64,000 nt of DNA from positions 1 through 64,000 of the forward strand of contig CAWHFO010000059.1 in NCBI GenBank assembly GCA_963828215.1, read 5' to 3'. This DNA is from CAVTJL01 sp963828215. Its GTDB lineage: Bacteria; Pseudomonadota; Alphaproteobacteria; Geminicoccales; Geminicoccaceae. Within the stretch, counting starts at the first letter, position 1. Each line of letters starts with the position of its first letter. A model generated the notes under the pieces. It ran no database searches and had not been told where the DNA came from. It saw nothing but the letters and a program-made list of their open reading frames with translations. Below are positions 28,921 to 36,129 of the stretch, piece by piece. Both the position numbers and the translations under genes were made by a program.

Positions 28921-30350
28921 CGCGGATCTCGGTCGATCTCGCCGTTCTCGGCGCCGGGCCCGCGGGAATCGCCGCAGCCCTCGCGGCCAGCGAGGCCGGC
29001 CTCGACGTCGCCCTTCTGGACGAGGCGCCCGCGCCCGGCGGGCAAGTCTATCGCGCCCTGCCGGCGGGCTTCTCGCGCCTCCGCCGCCCCTCCCCCGAGG
29101 CCCGGATCGGCGACGCGCTCCGTTCCGATCTGGCGGCGAGCCGCGTGCGCTGCCTGATGGGCCGACGCGTCTGGCTGGTCACCGGCAGCTTTCGTCTCGA
29201 TGCGGTCGGCCCCGAGGGCAGCGAGCAGGTGGACTCGCGCGCCCTCGTCGCTGCGCTCGGCACCCACGAGCGCGTTTTTCCTTTTCCCGGCTGGACGTCG
29301 CCCGCGGTCATGGGGCTCGCGGCCGCCACCATCCTCCTGAAATCCCAGCAGCTCCTCCCCGGGCGACGCTGCATCGTCGCGGGCTGCGGCCCGCTGCTCG
29401 CCGCGGTCGCCGCCGGCATCCTGAAGGCGGGCGGCGAGGTCGCGGCCGTCGTCGACCTCAATGGCCGCAGCGACTGGCTGAGGATCCTGCCGACGGCCGT
29501 GTCGCGGCCCGACCTCCTCGCCCGCGGCGTCGCCTGGCTGGCCGCCTTGGCGACAGCGCGGGTTCCCGTCTTCCACCGCCATGCCGTCGCCCGGGTGGAG
29601 ACCCTCGATGGCCGCATCCGTGCGGAAATCGTCCCGATCGACCGGGATTGGCGGCCGGTTGCGGCGGCCCCCACGCGCGTCCTCGAGGCAGACTGCCTGC
29701 TGATCGGGCACGGCCTCGTCCCCTCGACCGAGCTGACCCGCGCCATCCGCGCCGAGCATCGCTTCGCTCCCGAGCTGGGCGGCTGGGTGCCCGTCTCGGA
29801 TGGTGACGGCCGGACCAGCGTCAAAGGGCTCTACGTGGCCGGCGACGGCGCCGGGCTCGAGGGTGCGGCGGCCGCCCCGCTCGGCGGCCGACTGGCGGGC
29901 CTCGCGGCGGCGCTGGACCTGGAGGCGCTGTCGACCGCGCAGCACGCCGAGCTGGCCCGGACGACGCGGCGGCGACGCGGCCGCTCGGCCCGCTTCGGCT
30001 GGGCGATGACCCGCCTCGCCGCACCTCGGCCCGGCCTCGTCGCGGCGATGCCGCCCGACACCATCGTCTGCCGCTGCGAGGAGGTGACCCGCGCGACGCT
30101 CGACGGCGCGATCGCGGACGGCGCCGGCGGGCTCGACCAGCTCAAGGCCTGGACGCGCTGCGGCATGGGCCCCTGTCAGGGGCGGATGTGTGGCGAGGCG
30201 GTGGCGGAGCTGCTGGCGATGGCCGTCGGCGACCGTCGGGCGGCCGGCCTGTGGACCGGCCGGGCGCCCCTCCGCCCCGCGCCGCTCGCCGACCTGATCG
30301 GCGACTACGCCTATGCCGACATCCCGATCCCGACGGCGGCGCCGCTGTGA
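28917..30350 (+). CDS. FAD/NAD(P)-binding subunit (HcnB/OoxA/LhpE-like) of amino-acid dehydrogenase
   Basis: This 477-residue flavoprotein has an N-terminal FAD site LAVLGAGPAGIAAALAASEAGLDVALLDE, a second dinucleotide fold (RRCIVAGCGPLLAAVAAGILKAGGEVAAVVD) and GLYVAGDGAGLEGA. The C-terminal BFD-type [2Fe-2S] site is in DTIVCRCEEVTRATL and CGMGPCQGRMCGE. It overlaps both neighbours by 4 nt. The domain order equals the central part of the fused protein at 21639-24586. Confidence 0.92.
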   Translation: MTRISVDLAVLGAGPAGIAAALAASEAGLDVALLDEAPAPGGQVYRALPAGFSRLRRPSPEARIGDALRSDLAASRVRCLMGRRVWLVTGSFRLDAVGPEGSEQVDSRALVAALGTHERVFPFPGWTSPAVMGLAAATILLKSQQLLPGRRCIVAGCGPLLAAVAAGILKAGGEVAAVVDLNGRSDWLRILPTAVSRPDLLARGVAWLAALATARVPVFHRHAVARVETLDGRIRAEIVPIDRDWRPVAAAPTRVLEADCLLIGHGLVPSTELTRAIRAEHRFAPELGGWVPVSDGDGRTSVKGLYVAGDGAGLEGAAAAPLGGRLAGLAAALDLEALSTAQHAELARTTRRRRGRSARFGWAMTRLAAPRPGLVAAMPPDTIVCRCEEVTRATLDGAIADGAGGLDQLKAWTRCGMGPCQGRMCGEAVAELLAMAVGDRRAAGLWTGRAPLRPAPLADLIGDYAYADIPIPTAAPL

Positions 30351-31474
30351 GCGGCTACGACGCCCTGGTCATCGGCGCCGGGGTGATGGGCGCGTCGGTG
30401 GCGTTGTGGCTCGCCCGCGCCGGGATGCGGGTGGCCCTCGTCGACCGCGGCCGGATCTGCCGCGCCGCGTCCGGCGTCAATGCCGGCACGCTCACCCTCC
30501 ACATGACGCGAGCGGCCTTGATCCCCTACGCCATGCGCGGCCATGCGCTCTGGGCGTCCGCCCGGGACTGGCTCGGGCACGATGTGGGCGTCGTCCCGAC
30601 GGCCGGCCTCTGTCTCGCCTTCACCGACGCCGAGGCCGAGCTCCTGGAGGTCCGCGTGCGAGCCCGTCGCGAGGCCGGAGCCCCCGTCGACATCGTCTCG
30701 CCTGCCCAGGCCCGGGCGATCGAGCCCGAGCTGTCGAGCCGGCTGAGGCTCGCCGCCCACTGCGCGATCGACGGCTATGCCGCCGCCTACGCGACCGGCC
30801 TCGCCTACGCCAGGGCGCTCGCCGCCGCCGGCGTCGAGCTGATCGAGGACGAGGCGATCGGCGGCGTGGAGCCCGAAGGTGCTGGCTTCGTCGCCCACGG
30901 GCCGACGCGGCATCTGCGCGGGCGGCGCCTCGTCCTCGCCGGCGGCGCCTGGCTCGAGCCGATGCTGGCCTGGCTCGGCCTCGACCTGCCGATCAAGGTC
31001 CTCGTCAACCAGCTGGCCGTCACCGAGCGGATGCGGCCGGTGATGCGGACGGTCGTCACCGTCGCCAACGGCCTCCTGTCGCTCAAGCAGTTCCCGAACG
31101 GCACCGTCGTGGTGGGCGGCGGCTGGCAGGGCATCGGCGACCGCGAGCGGGGCGGCGTCGAGGTCGTGCCCGAGCGGCTGATCGGCAATCTGCGCCTCGC
31201 TGCCTGGGCCGTCCCTGCCCTGCGCCAGGGCCGGCTCGTCCGCGCCTGGCTGGGCCTCGAGGCGGAGACGGCGGATGCCATGCCCATCCTGGGCCCGGTG
31301 CCGGGCGTCCCCGAGGCCTACGCCATCGGCGGCGTCCACTCCGGCTACACCAGCGGCCCCTATATGGGCCGGCTGCTGGCCGACCTGATCCTGGGCCGCG
31401 AGCCGGAGCTGCCGCTTTTTCCCATGGGCAGGCTGCTCGGGCAGCCGGCCGGCACGGAGGTCGCCCTTTCATGA
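30347..31474 (+). CDS. DAO-family FAD subunit (HcnC/OoxB/LhpB-like) of amino-acid dehydrogenase
   Basis: This 375-residue D-amino-acid-oxidase-fold flavoprotein begins SGYDALVIGAGVMGASVALWLARAGMRVALVDRG. The substrate-side segments (NQLAVTERMRPVMRTV, VVGGGWQGIGD) and terminal GGVHSGYTSGPYMGRLLADLILG are of the sarcosine/glycine/opine oxidase group. The GTG start is fixed by the GTGA overlap at 30347-30350. It probably holds the oxidation site of the complex. Confidence 0.92.
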   Translation: MSGYDALVIGAGVMGASVALWLARAGMRVALVDRGRICRAASGVNAGTLTLHMTRAALIPYAMRGHALWASARDWLGHDVGVVPTAGLCLAFTDAEAELLEVRVRARREAGAPVDIVSPAQARAIEPELSSRLRLAAHCAIDGYAAAYATGLAYARALAAAGVELIEDEAIGGVEPEGAGFVAHGPTRHLRGRRLVLAGGAWLEPMLAWLGLDLPIKVLVNQLAVTERMRPVMRTVVTVANGLLSLKQFPNGTVVVGGGWQGIGDRERGGVEVVPERLIGNLRLAAWAVPALRQGRLVRAWLGLEAETADAMPILGPVPGVPEAYAIGGVHSGYTSGPYMGRLLADLILGREPELPLFPMGRLLGQPAGTEVALS

Positions 31475-32391
31475 GCGCGGAGCGCTTTCACGGCATCTAC
31501 GCCTCGACGGTCTGCCCGTTCGCCGCCGACGGCGAGGTCGACGAGGCGGCCTTGGCCCGTCACCTCGGCCACATGGCGGCGACCTCCGGGATGAAGGGGC
31601 TGCTGATCAACGGCCATGCCGGCGAGAATTTCGTTCTCCACCGCGAGGAGAAGCGGCGTGTCGTCGAGATCGCCCACGAGACCGTGGGCCGCGACCTTCT
31701 GATCGTGGCGGGGATCAATGCCGAGGACAGCCGCGAGGCGGCTCGCCACGCCACCGACGCCGCCCGGGCCGGGGCCGACGCGCTCATGCTCTTCCCGCCC
31801 TTCTCCTGGGCCGTCTCCCAGGACGACCAGATGGCCCGGCGGCACCACGAGGCGGTGCTGGCGTCGGCCGACCTGCCGCTCTTCCTCTATCAGGCGCCGA
31901 TCCGCAGCGAGATGGCCTACCGCCCGGCCGTCCTCGAACGTCTGCTCGAGCTGCCGCAGGTCGTCGGCATCAAGGAAGGGAGCTGGGAAACCGCCGCCTA
32001 TGAGGCGAACCGCCGCCTGACGAAGCGACTTCGCCCGGAGGTCGCTGTGATGGCCTCCGGCGACGAGCATCTCTTTTCCTGTTTCGTCCTCGGCAGCGAG
32101 GGCAGCCTGGTCAGCCTCGCCGCGGTGATGCCGGAGCCGGTCATCGCCCTCGACGAGGCCGTACGCGCCGGCGACCTCGCCGCCGCCCGCGCCGCGCACG
32201 CCCGCATCTATCCGCTGGCGCGCGCCATCTACGGGACGCCGCCCAGCGGCCGGGCGACCGCCAGGCTCAAGGCCAGCATGGGCCTGCTCGGACGCCTGGA
32301 GAGCCCCCTCTGCCGCCTGCCTCTGGGGCCTCTGCCGTCCGGCGAGATCCACATGCTGGAGCAGGCGCTCGTTGCGGCCGGCCTGAAGTGA
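31471..32391 (+). CDS. Dihydrodipicolinate synthase (DapA)-family lyase/deaminase
   Basis: This 306-residue TIM-barrel protein has GLLINGHAGENFVLHREEKRRVVE where DapA has GTTGES, LFLYQAPIRSEM at the Tyr133 position and the Schiff-base Lys in VVGIKEGSWETAAYE. The changed GHAGE loop argues against lysine biosynthesis and for another keto-acid or imine substrate, as in HypD/LhpC. It overlaps the upstream dehydrogenase gene (ATGA) and the downstream regulator gene (GTGA), so it is part of one coupled operon. Confidence 0.9.
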   Translation: MSAERFHGIYASTVCPFAADGEVDEAALARHLGHMAATSGMKGLLINGHAGENFVLHREEKRRVVEIAHETVGRDLLIVAGINAEDSREAARHATDAARAGADALMLFPPFSWAVSQDDQMARRHHEAVLASADLPLFLYQAPIRSEMAYRPAVLERLLELPQVVGIKEGSWETAAYEANRRLTKRLRPEVAVMASGDEHLFSCFVLGSEGSLVSLAAVMPEPVIALDEAVRAGDLAAARAAHARIYPLARAIYGTPPSGRATARLKASMGLLGRLESPLCRLPLGPLPSGEIHMLEQALVAAGLK

Positions 32392-33062
32392 GGCAGCTCG
32401 ACGCCCGCCCGCCGGCCAGCCTCGCCGACAAGGTCTACCGGCGTCTCTCGCGCATGATCCTGACCCGGCGCCTCGCGGCCGGCGAGCCGCTCGTCGAAGG
32501 TCGCCTCGCCGAGGAGATGGACGTCTCGCGCACGCCGATGCGCGAGGCCCTCTCGCGGCTGGCCGGCGCCGGCCTGCTGAGCCGCCAGGGCACCGGCACC
32601 TACGCTGTCCAGCGCGTCAGCGCCACGGAGTTCTTTCAGAGCCTCGCCGTGCGGCAGCTCCTCGAGCCCGAGGCCGCGGCCCTGGCCGCCGGCCGCGCCG
32701 CACCGGCCGAGATCGCCAGCCTGCGCACCACCATCGCCGAGCTCGCCGGCGTCGCCCGCCAGGCCGAGCCCCACTGGGACGCGGACGACCGGCTGCACGA
32801 GCTGGTGGTCGACGCGAGCGGCAATCCCGTTCTCGGCCGCGTCGTGCGCGAGATGCGGATCAAGACGCGCCTGTTCGAGGTGCTGGAGCCGTTCGATCGC
32901 GTCGCCACCGATGCCGGGGAGCACGAGGCGATCCTGGCCGCGGTCGAGGCCGGCGACGGCAGGGCCGCACGCCGCGCGATGGCGGCCCATCTCCGCAATC
33001 TCAGACGGTTCGTGCTGGCCACGCTCTCCCACACCCGCAACCGCTCGCCCCGACCCCGTTGA
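32388..33062 (+). CDS. GntR-family (FadR/FCD subfamily) transcriptional regulator
   Basis: This 224-residue regulator has an N-terminal winged helix (LADKVYRRLSRMILTRRLAAGEPLVEGRLAEEMDVSRTPMREALSRLAGAGLLSRQGTGTYAV). The all-helical FCD ligand domain has metal/ligand positions in DDRLHELVVDASGN and AGEHEAILAAVEAGDGRAARRAMAAHLRN. The GTG start overlaps the DapA-like stop (GTGA). It ends the operon and probably controls it from the palindrome at 28549-28576, responding to a pathway amino or keto acid. Confidence 0.92.
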   Translation: MRQLDARPPASLADKVYRRLSRMILTRRLAAGEPLVEGRLAEEMDVSRTPMREALSRLAGAGLLSRQGTGTYAVQRVSATEFFQSLAVRQLLEPEAAALAAGRAAPAEIASLRTTIAELAGVARQAEPHWDADDRLHELVVDASGNPVLGRVVREMRIKTRLFEVLEPFDRVATDAGEHEAILAAVEAGDGRAARRAMAAHLRNLRRFVLATLSHTRNRSPRPR

Positions 33063-33228
33063 GCGCGGCTGCGCGAAGGTCCTCCCGGTACGGCGCTCCT
33101 CGGGCTGGTCGAGGGCGAGGTCGATCCGGGGACTCCGGCCCGGATTTCAGGGGCTTCTGGGGCACGTCGATCCGGGTTTCCGGGCTTCTCGAGCGTCAGC
33201 CGCGGCGTCGCCCGCAGTCGATCCGGCC

Positions 33229-33933
33229 TCATCGCCTAATGGCCTTCGGCGGCCGCCGCGACTCGATCGAGGCGAGCGGGCTGAGATTGAGCCAGGCACG
33301 CAGCGCCTGGCGCGCCTTCGCCGGGCCCAGGACCTCGAGGCGGCCCGAGGCCGTGGCCCGGTGCAGCGGCAGGTCCCCGCGAACGAGATAGATCATGTCG
33401 GGCAGGCTGCTCGTCAGATAGAGATCCACCTCGTACCCCGGATCCTCGAGGCAGAGCTCCACCTCCGAGCGGTCGTTGACGAACCACCACAGCCTCTTCG
33501 AAGGCGGCTGGTCGCTGAGCTCGAGGCGGACCACGGTTCGGCCCCGGCCGAGCGCCTCGGGCTTGACGCTGCGCTCGAGGCCCCAGATCAGAAGGCCGAG
33601 GTCGATCTCGCCCTGGGCGAGCTGGCGCCGCGACCAGCGCTGGCCCCACACACCCAGCGCCTCGATCACCGGGACGAACTCCCGGCCGGCCGGCGTCAGG
33701 TGGTAGCTCGAGCCGCGCGCCCCCTCGAGCGATCGGCGCTCGACCACGCCCTCGGCCTCGAGCTGCCTGAGGCGACGCGACAGGAGCGTCGGCGACATCA
33801 GCGGCACGCCGCGCTGCAGCTCCGAGAACCGCGAGGCGCCCCAGGCGAGGTCCCGGATGATCAAGGGGGTCCACCGCTCGCAGAACAGCTCGGCGGCTTT
33901 GGCGACCGGGCAGAACTGGCTGTAGCTCCTCAT
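33229..33933 (-). CDS. HxlR-family transcriptional regulator with C-terminal SCP2-like domain
   Basis: This 234-residue protein has an HxlR winged helix: YSQFCPVAKAAELFCERWTPLIIRDLAWGASRFSELQRGVPLMSPTLLSRRLRQLEAEGVVERR. The conserved Cys is at residue 7. An extra domain of about 110 residues resembles sterol-carrier/SCP2-like ligand domains. The start is fixed by GGAGGTGCAGCC before MRSYSQ; the 16 in-frame residues upstream are rejected. It is divergent from the methyltransferase at 34124 and may control it. Confidence 0.88.
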   Translation of the reverse strand: MRSYSQFCPVAKAAELFCERWTPLIIRDLAWGASRFSELQRGVPLMSPTLLSRRLRQLEAEGVVERRSLEGARGSSYHLTPAGREFVPVIEALGVWGQRWSRRQLAQGEIDLGLLIWGLERSVKPEALGRGRTVVRLELSDQPPSKRLWWFVNDRSEVELCLEDPGYEVDLYLTSSLPDMIYLVRGDLPLHRATASGRLEVLGPAKARQALRAWLNLSPLASIESRRPPKAIRR

Positions 33934-34123
33934 GGCTGCACCTCCTGGACGGCCGGGTGAGCCTGGAAGGCAGGATAGCACGGCAGAGGCCTCGCATTAA
34001 CTACAGTTCATGGAGTTGTCGTCTCGGCCGCCGCCACGGAGTTCTCGGCCCCATCGTTCACCGGCGGACCCGGCCGCCCTTGCCGGCGGTCCGGCTCCGT
34101 CGCGACGGAAGGAGGCTCACCCC

Positions 34124-34924
34124 ATGGACGATGCAGCGAGCGGACAGCTCAAGGGCAGCGCCGCCGAGGTCTACGAGACGTTCTTCGTGCCCGCCTTGTT
34201 CCGTGAGCCGGCGGTGCGGACGGTGCGGATCGCGCGCCTCGCGCCGGGCCAGGCGGTTCTCGACGTCGCCTGCGGCACCGGCGTGCTGGCACGCGAGGCC
34301 GCCGCGCGCGTGGCGCCGGGCGGCCGCGTGACGGGGCTCGACCGGAACGAGGCGATGCTCGCCGTCGCCCGCGCCAAGGCACCCGGGATCACCTGGCGAT
34401 CGGGGATGGCGGAGGAGCTCCCGTTTCCCGACGGCAGCTTCGATGCGGGCTTTTGCCAGTTCGGGCTGATGTTCTTCGAGGATCGGCCCGCCGCGCTGAG
34501 AGAGCTGTGGCGGGTCGTGCGGCCGGGCGGCACGCTCGCGGTCTCGGTGTGGGACAGCCTGGAGCGCACGCCGGGCTATGCCTCGATGACGGCGCTGCTG
34601 GAGCGTCTGTTCGGGCGGCGCGTGGCCGACGCGCTGCGGGCACCCTTCGTGCTGGGCGAGCCCGCGCTCCTCGACGGCCTCGCCGCCGAGGCGGGCATCG
34701 GCGGGACCACGATCCACGCGCTGGACGTTACCGCCCGCTTCCCGTCGCTCGACGCCTGGGTCCATACCGACGTCAAGGGCTGGACGCTCGCCGATCTGAT
34801 CGACGAACGGCAATACGCCACGCTCCTCACCGCGGCGCGCGAGGATCTCCAGGGCTATGTCCGGCCCGACGGGACGGTGGCCTTCGCCTCGCCGGCCCTG
34901 CTGCTGACGGCGCGGAAGGGCTGA
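34124..34924 (+). CDS. Class I SAM-dependent methyltransferase (UbiE/COQ5-like)
   Basis: This 266-residue enzyme has motif I VLDVACGTGVLAREAAARV, motif II MAEELPFPDGSFDAGFCQFGLMFF and post-motif RELWRVVRPGGTLAVSVWD. The start MDDAASGQL follows a strong GGAAGGAGG site 8 nt upstream. It resembles Methyltransf_11 small-molecule enzymes; the substrate is unknown. The divergent HxlR gene suggests it belongs to a regulated stress or detoxification response. Confidence 0.88.
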   Translation: MDDAASGQLKGSAAEVYETFFVPALFREPAVRTVRIARLAPGQAVLDVACGTGVLAREAAARVAPGGRVTGLDRNEAMLAVARAKAPGITWRSGMAEELPFPDGSFDAGFCQFGLMFFEDRPAALRELWRVVRPGGTLAVSVWDSLERTPGYASMTALLERLFGRRVADALRAPFVLGEPALLDGLAAEAGIGGTTIHALDVTARFPSLDAWVHTDVKGWTLADLIDERQYATLLTAAREDLQGYVRPDGTVAFASPALLLTARKG

Positions 34925-35068
34925 GCGACGGTGTTCGGGGTCAAGCGTATCGCCACGGTGTCCGCAGGACCTTTCCTCTGTTCCAGACGTTACCGTCCCC
35001 GACCCGCTCGAGGATCGCCGAAGGAGTTCCGTGTCGCCGCGATCGCAGCCGGGGGAATGGAGGGGCTC

Positions 35069-35581
35069 ATGCGTGTCGCCGAGGTCATGCGCCGGTCGAT
35101 CGAGGTCGTGCATCTGCACGAGCCACTGACGCGGGTCCGCGAGCGCTTCGATGCCACCGGGCTCGACGCCATGCCCATCGTCGACGGCGACCGCATCGTG
35201 GGCATTCTGGGGCAGGCCGACCTCGAGCAGGCGCTCGGGTCCCGTATCGATGTGGAAGCCGGTGCCGTGCGCGATCTCGACGCGCCGGAGGCGGCCCATT
35301 GCCTGGAGACGCACAGCGTCGAGGAAGCCCGGGCCGTCATGGACAGCGCCGGCCTCGACTGGCTCATCGTTCTCGACGGGCGGGAGGAGCTGGCGGGCCT
35401 GGTCGGCCGGGCCGATCTGCCGAGCACCGGCCGGCGGGCCGCGGCCCCGCCGCCGCGGCCCGGAGCCGACGACGCCCGCGAGGACCATGCCGGGCTGAAG
35501 GTCTACGCCCAGCAGCCCCGCCTGCAGTCGGCGCCGGGCGGCCCGCGACGGCCCCGGCCCGGCGAGCCTCCGGCCACGTAG
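35069..35581 (+). CDS. CBS-domain protein
   Basis: This 170-residue protein has two CBS motifs: RVAEVMRRSIEVVHLHEPLTRVRERFDATGLDAMPIVDGDRIVGILGQADLEQAL, then CLETHSVEEARAVMDSAGLDWLIVLDGREELAGLVGRADL. A low-complexity Pro/Arg-rich tail of about 45 residues follows. The ATG at 35069 has GGAGGGG 6 nt upstream and is preferred over 35057. The protein is probably soluble and may sense adenosyl ligands. The MgtC gene follows after 21 nt. Confidence 0.8.
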   Translation: MRVAEVMRRSIEVVHLHEPLTRVRERFDATGLDAMPIVDGDRIVGILGQADLEQALGSRIDVEAGAVRDLDAPEAAHCLETHSVEEARAVMDSAGLDWLIVLDGREELAGLVGRADLPSTGRRAAAPPPRPGADDAREDHAGLKVYAQQPRLQSAPGGPRRPRPGEPPAT

Positions 35582-35602
35582 GCCGGCGCTGAGGCCCGGC
35601 GG

Positions 35603-36118
35603 ATGGACGAGGCGTCCCTCGGCCGCGTGGGGATCGGGCTGGCCGGAATCGCCCTCCGCCTCGGCGTGGCGGCGCTTCTGGGCTTCCTCATCGGGCTCGA
35701 TCGCGAGATCCGGGGCCATGCGCTCGGGCTCCGCACCAACATGCTGGTCGGCGTCGGCGCCTGCCTCTTCGGCATCCTCACCGTTCAGATCGTGGCCCTC
35801 TGGGGTCACGGCCCCGGTCAGGTCCGCATCGACCCGACGCGGGTGGTGGAGGGCATCATCGGCGGCATCGGCTTTCTCGGCGCCGGCGCCATCCTCCGCT
35901 CGCGCGGCGAGGTCAAGGGCGCCACGACCGGCGCCACGATCTGGGCCGTGGGCGGCGTCGGCCTCGCCGTCGGCTTCGCCTTCTACGCCGCCGCCGTCGC
36001 CGCCACCCTCGTCATCCTCTTCATCGTGACCGTGCTGGGATTTCTCGAGCGACGGCTGCTCGAGCCCGATCGCCCGGACCGGGAACCTGCCCGGTCGCCG
36101 CGGGAGCCGCGGGCCTAG
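35603..36118 (+). CDS. MgtC/SapB family membrane protein
   Basis: This 171-residue protein has the MgtC core: RLGVAALLGFLIGLDREIRGHALGLRTNMLVGVGACLF, VVEGIIGGIGFLGAGAILRSRGEVKGATTGATIWAVGGVGLAVGFAFY. About five membrane spans and a short charged tail are present. Only the membrane domain exists; the C-terminal ACT-like domain of Salmonella MgtC is missing. Family members inhibit ATP synthase or aid magnesium-limited growth. It is probably co-transcribed with the CBS protein. Confidence 0.9.
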   Translation: MDEASLGRVGIGLAGIALRLGVAALLGFLIGLDREIRGHALGLRTNMLVGVGACLFGILTVQIVALWGHGPGQVRIDPTRVVEGIIGGIGFLGAGAILRSRGEVKGATTGATIWAVGGVGLAVGFAFYAAAVAATLVILFIVTVLGFLERRLLEPDRPDREPARSPREPRA

Positions 36119-36129
36119 ACCGACCGCCC

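Noticed and set aside
28606..31474. Reading the split dehydrogenase as hydrogen cyanide synthase HcnABC
   Set aside because: Domain order fits HcnABC, but the coupled DapA-like lyase, GntR regulator and amino-acid transporter fit a catabolic amino-acid dehydrogenase better. Cyanide synthesis is not needed to explain the locus.
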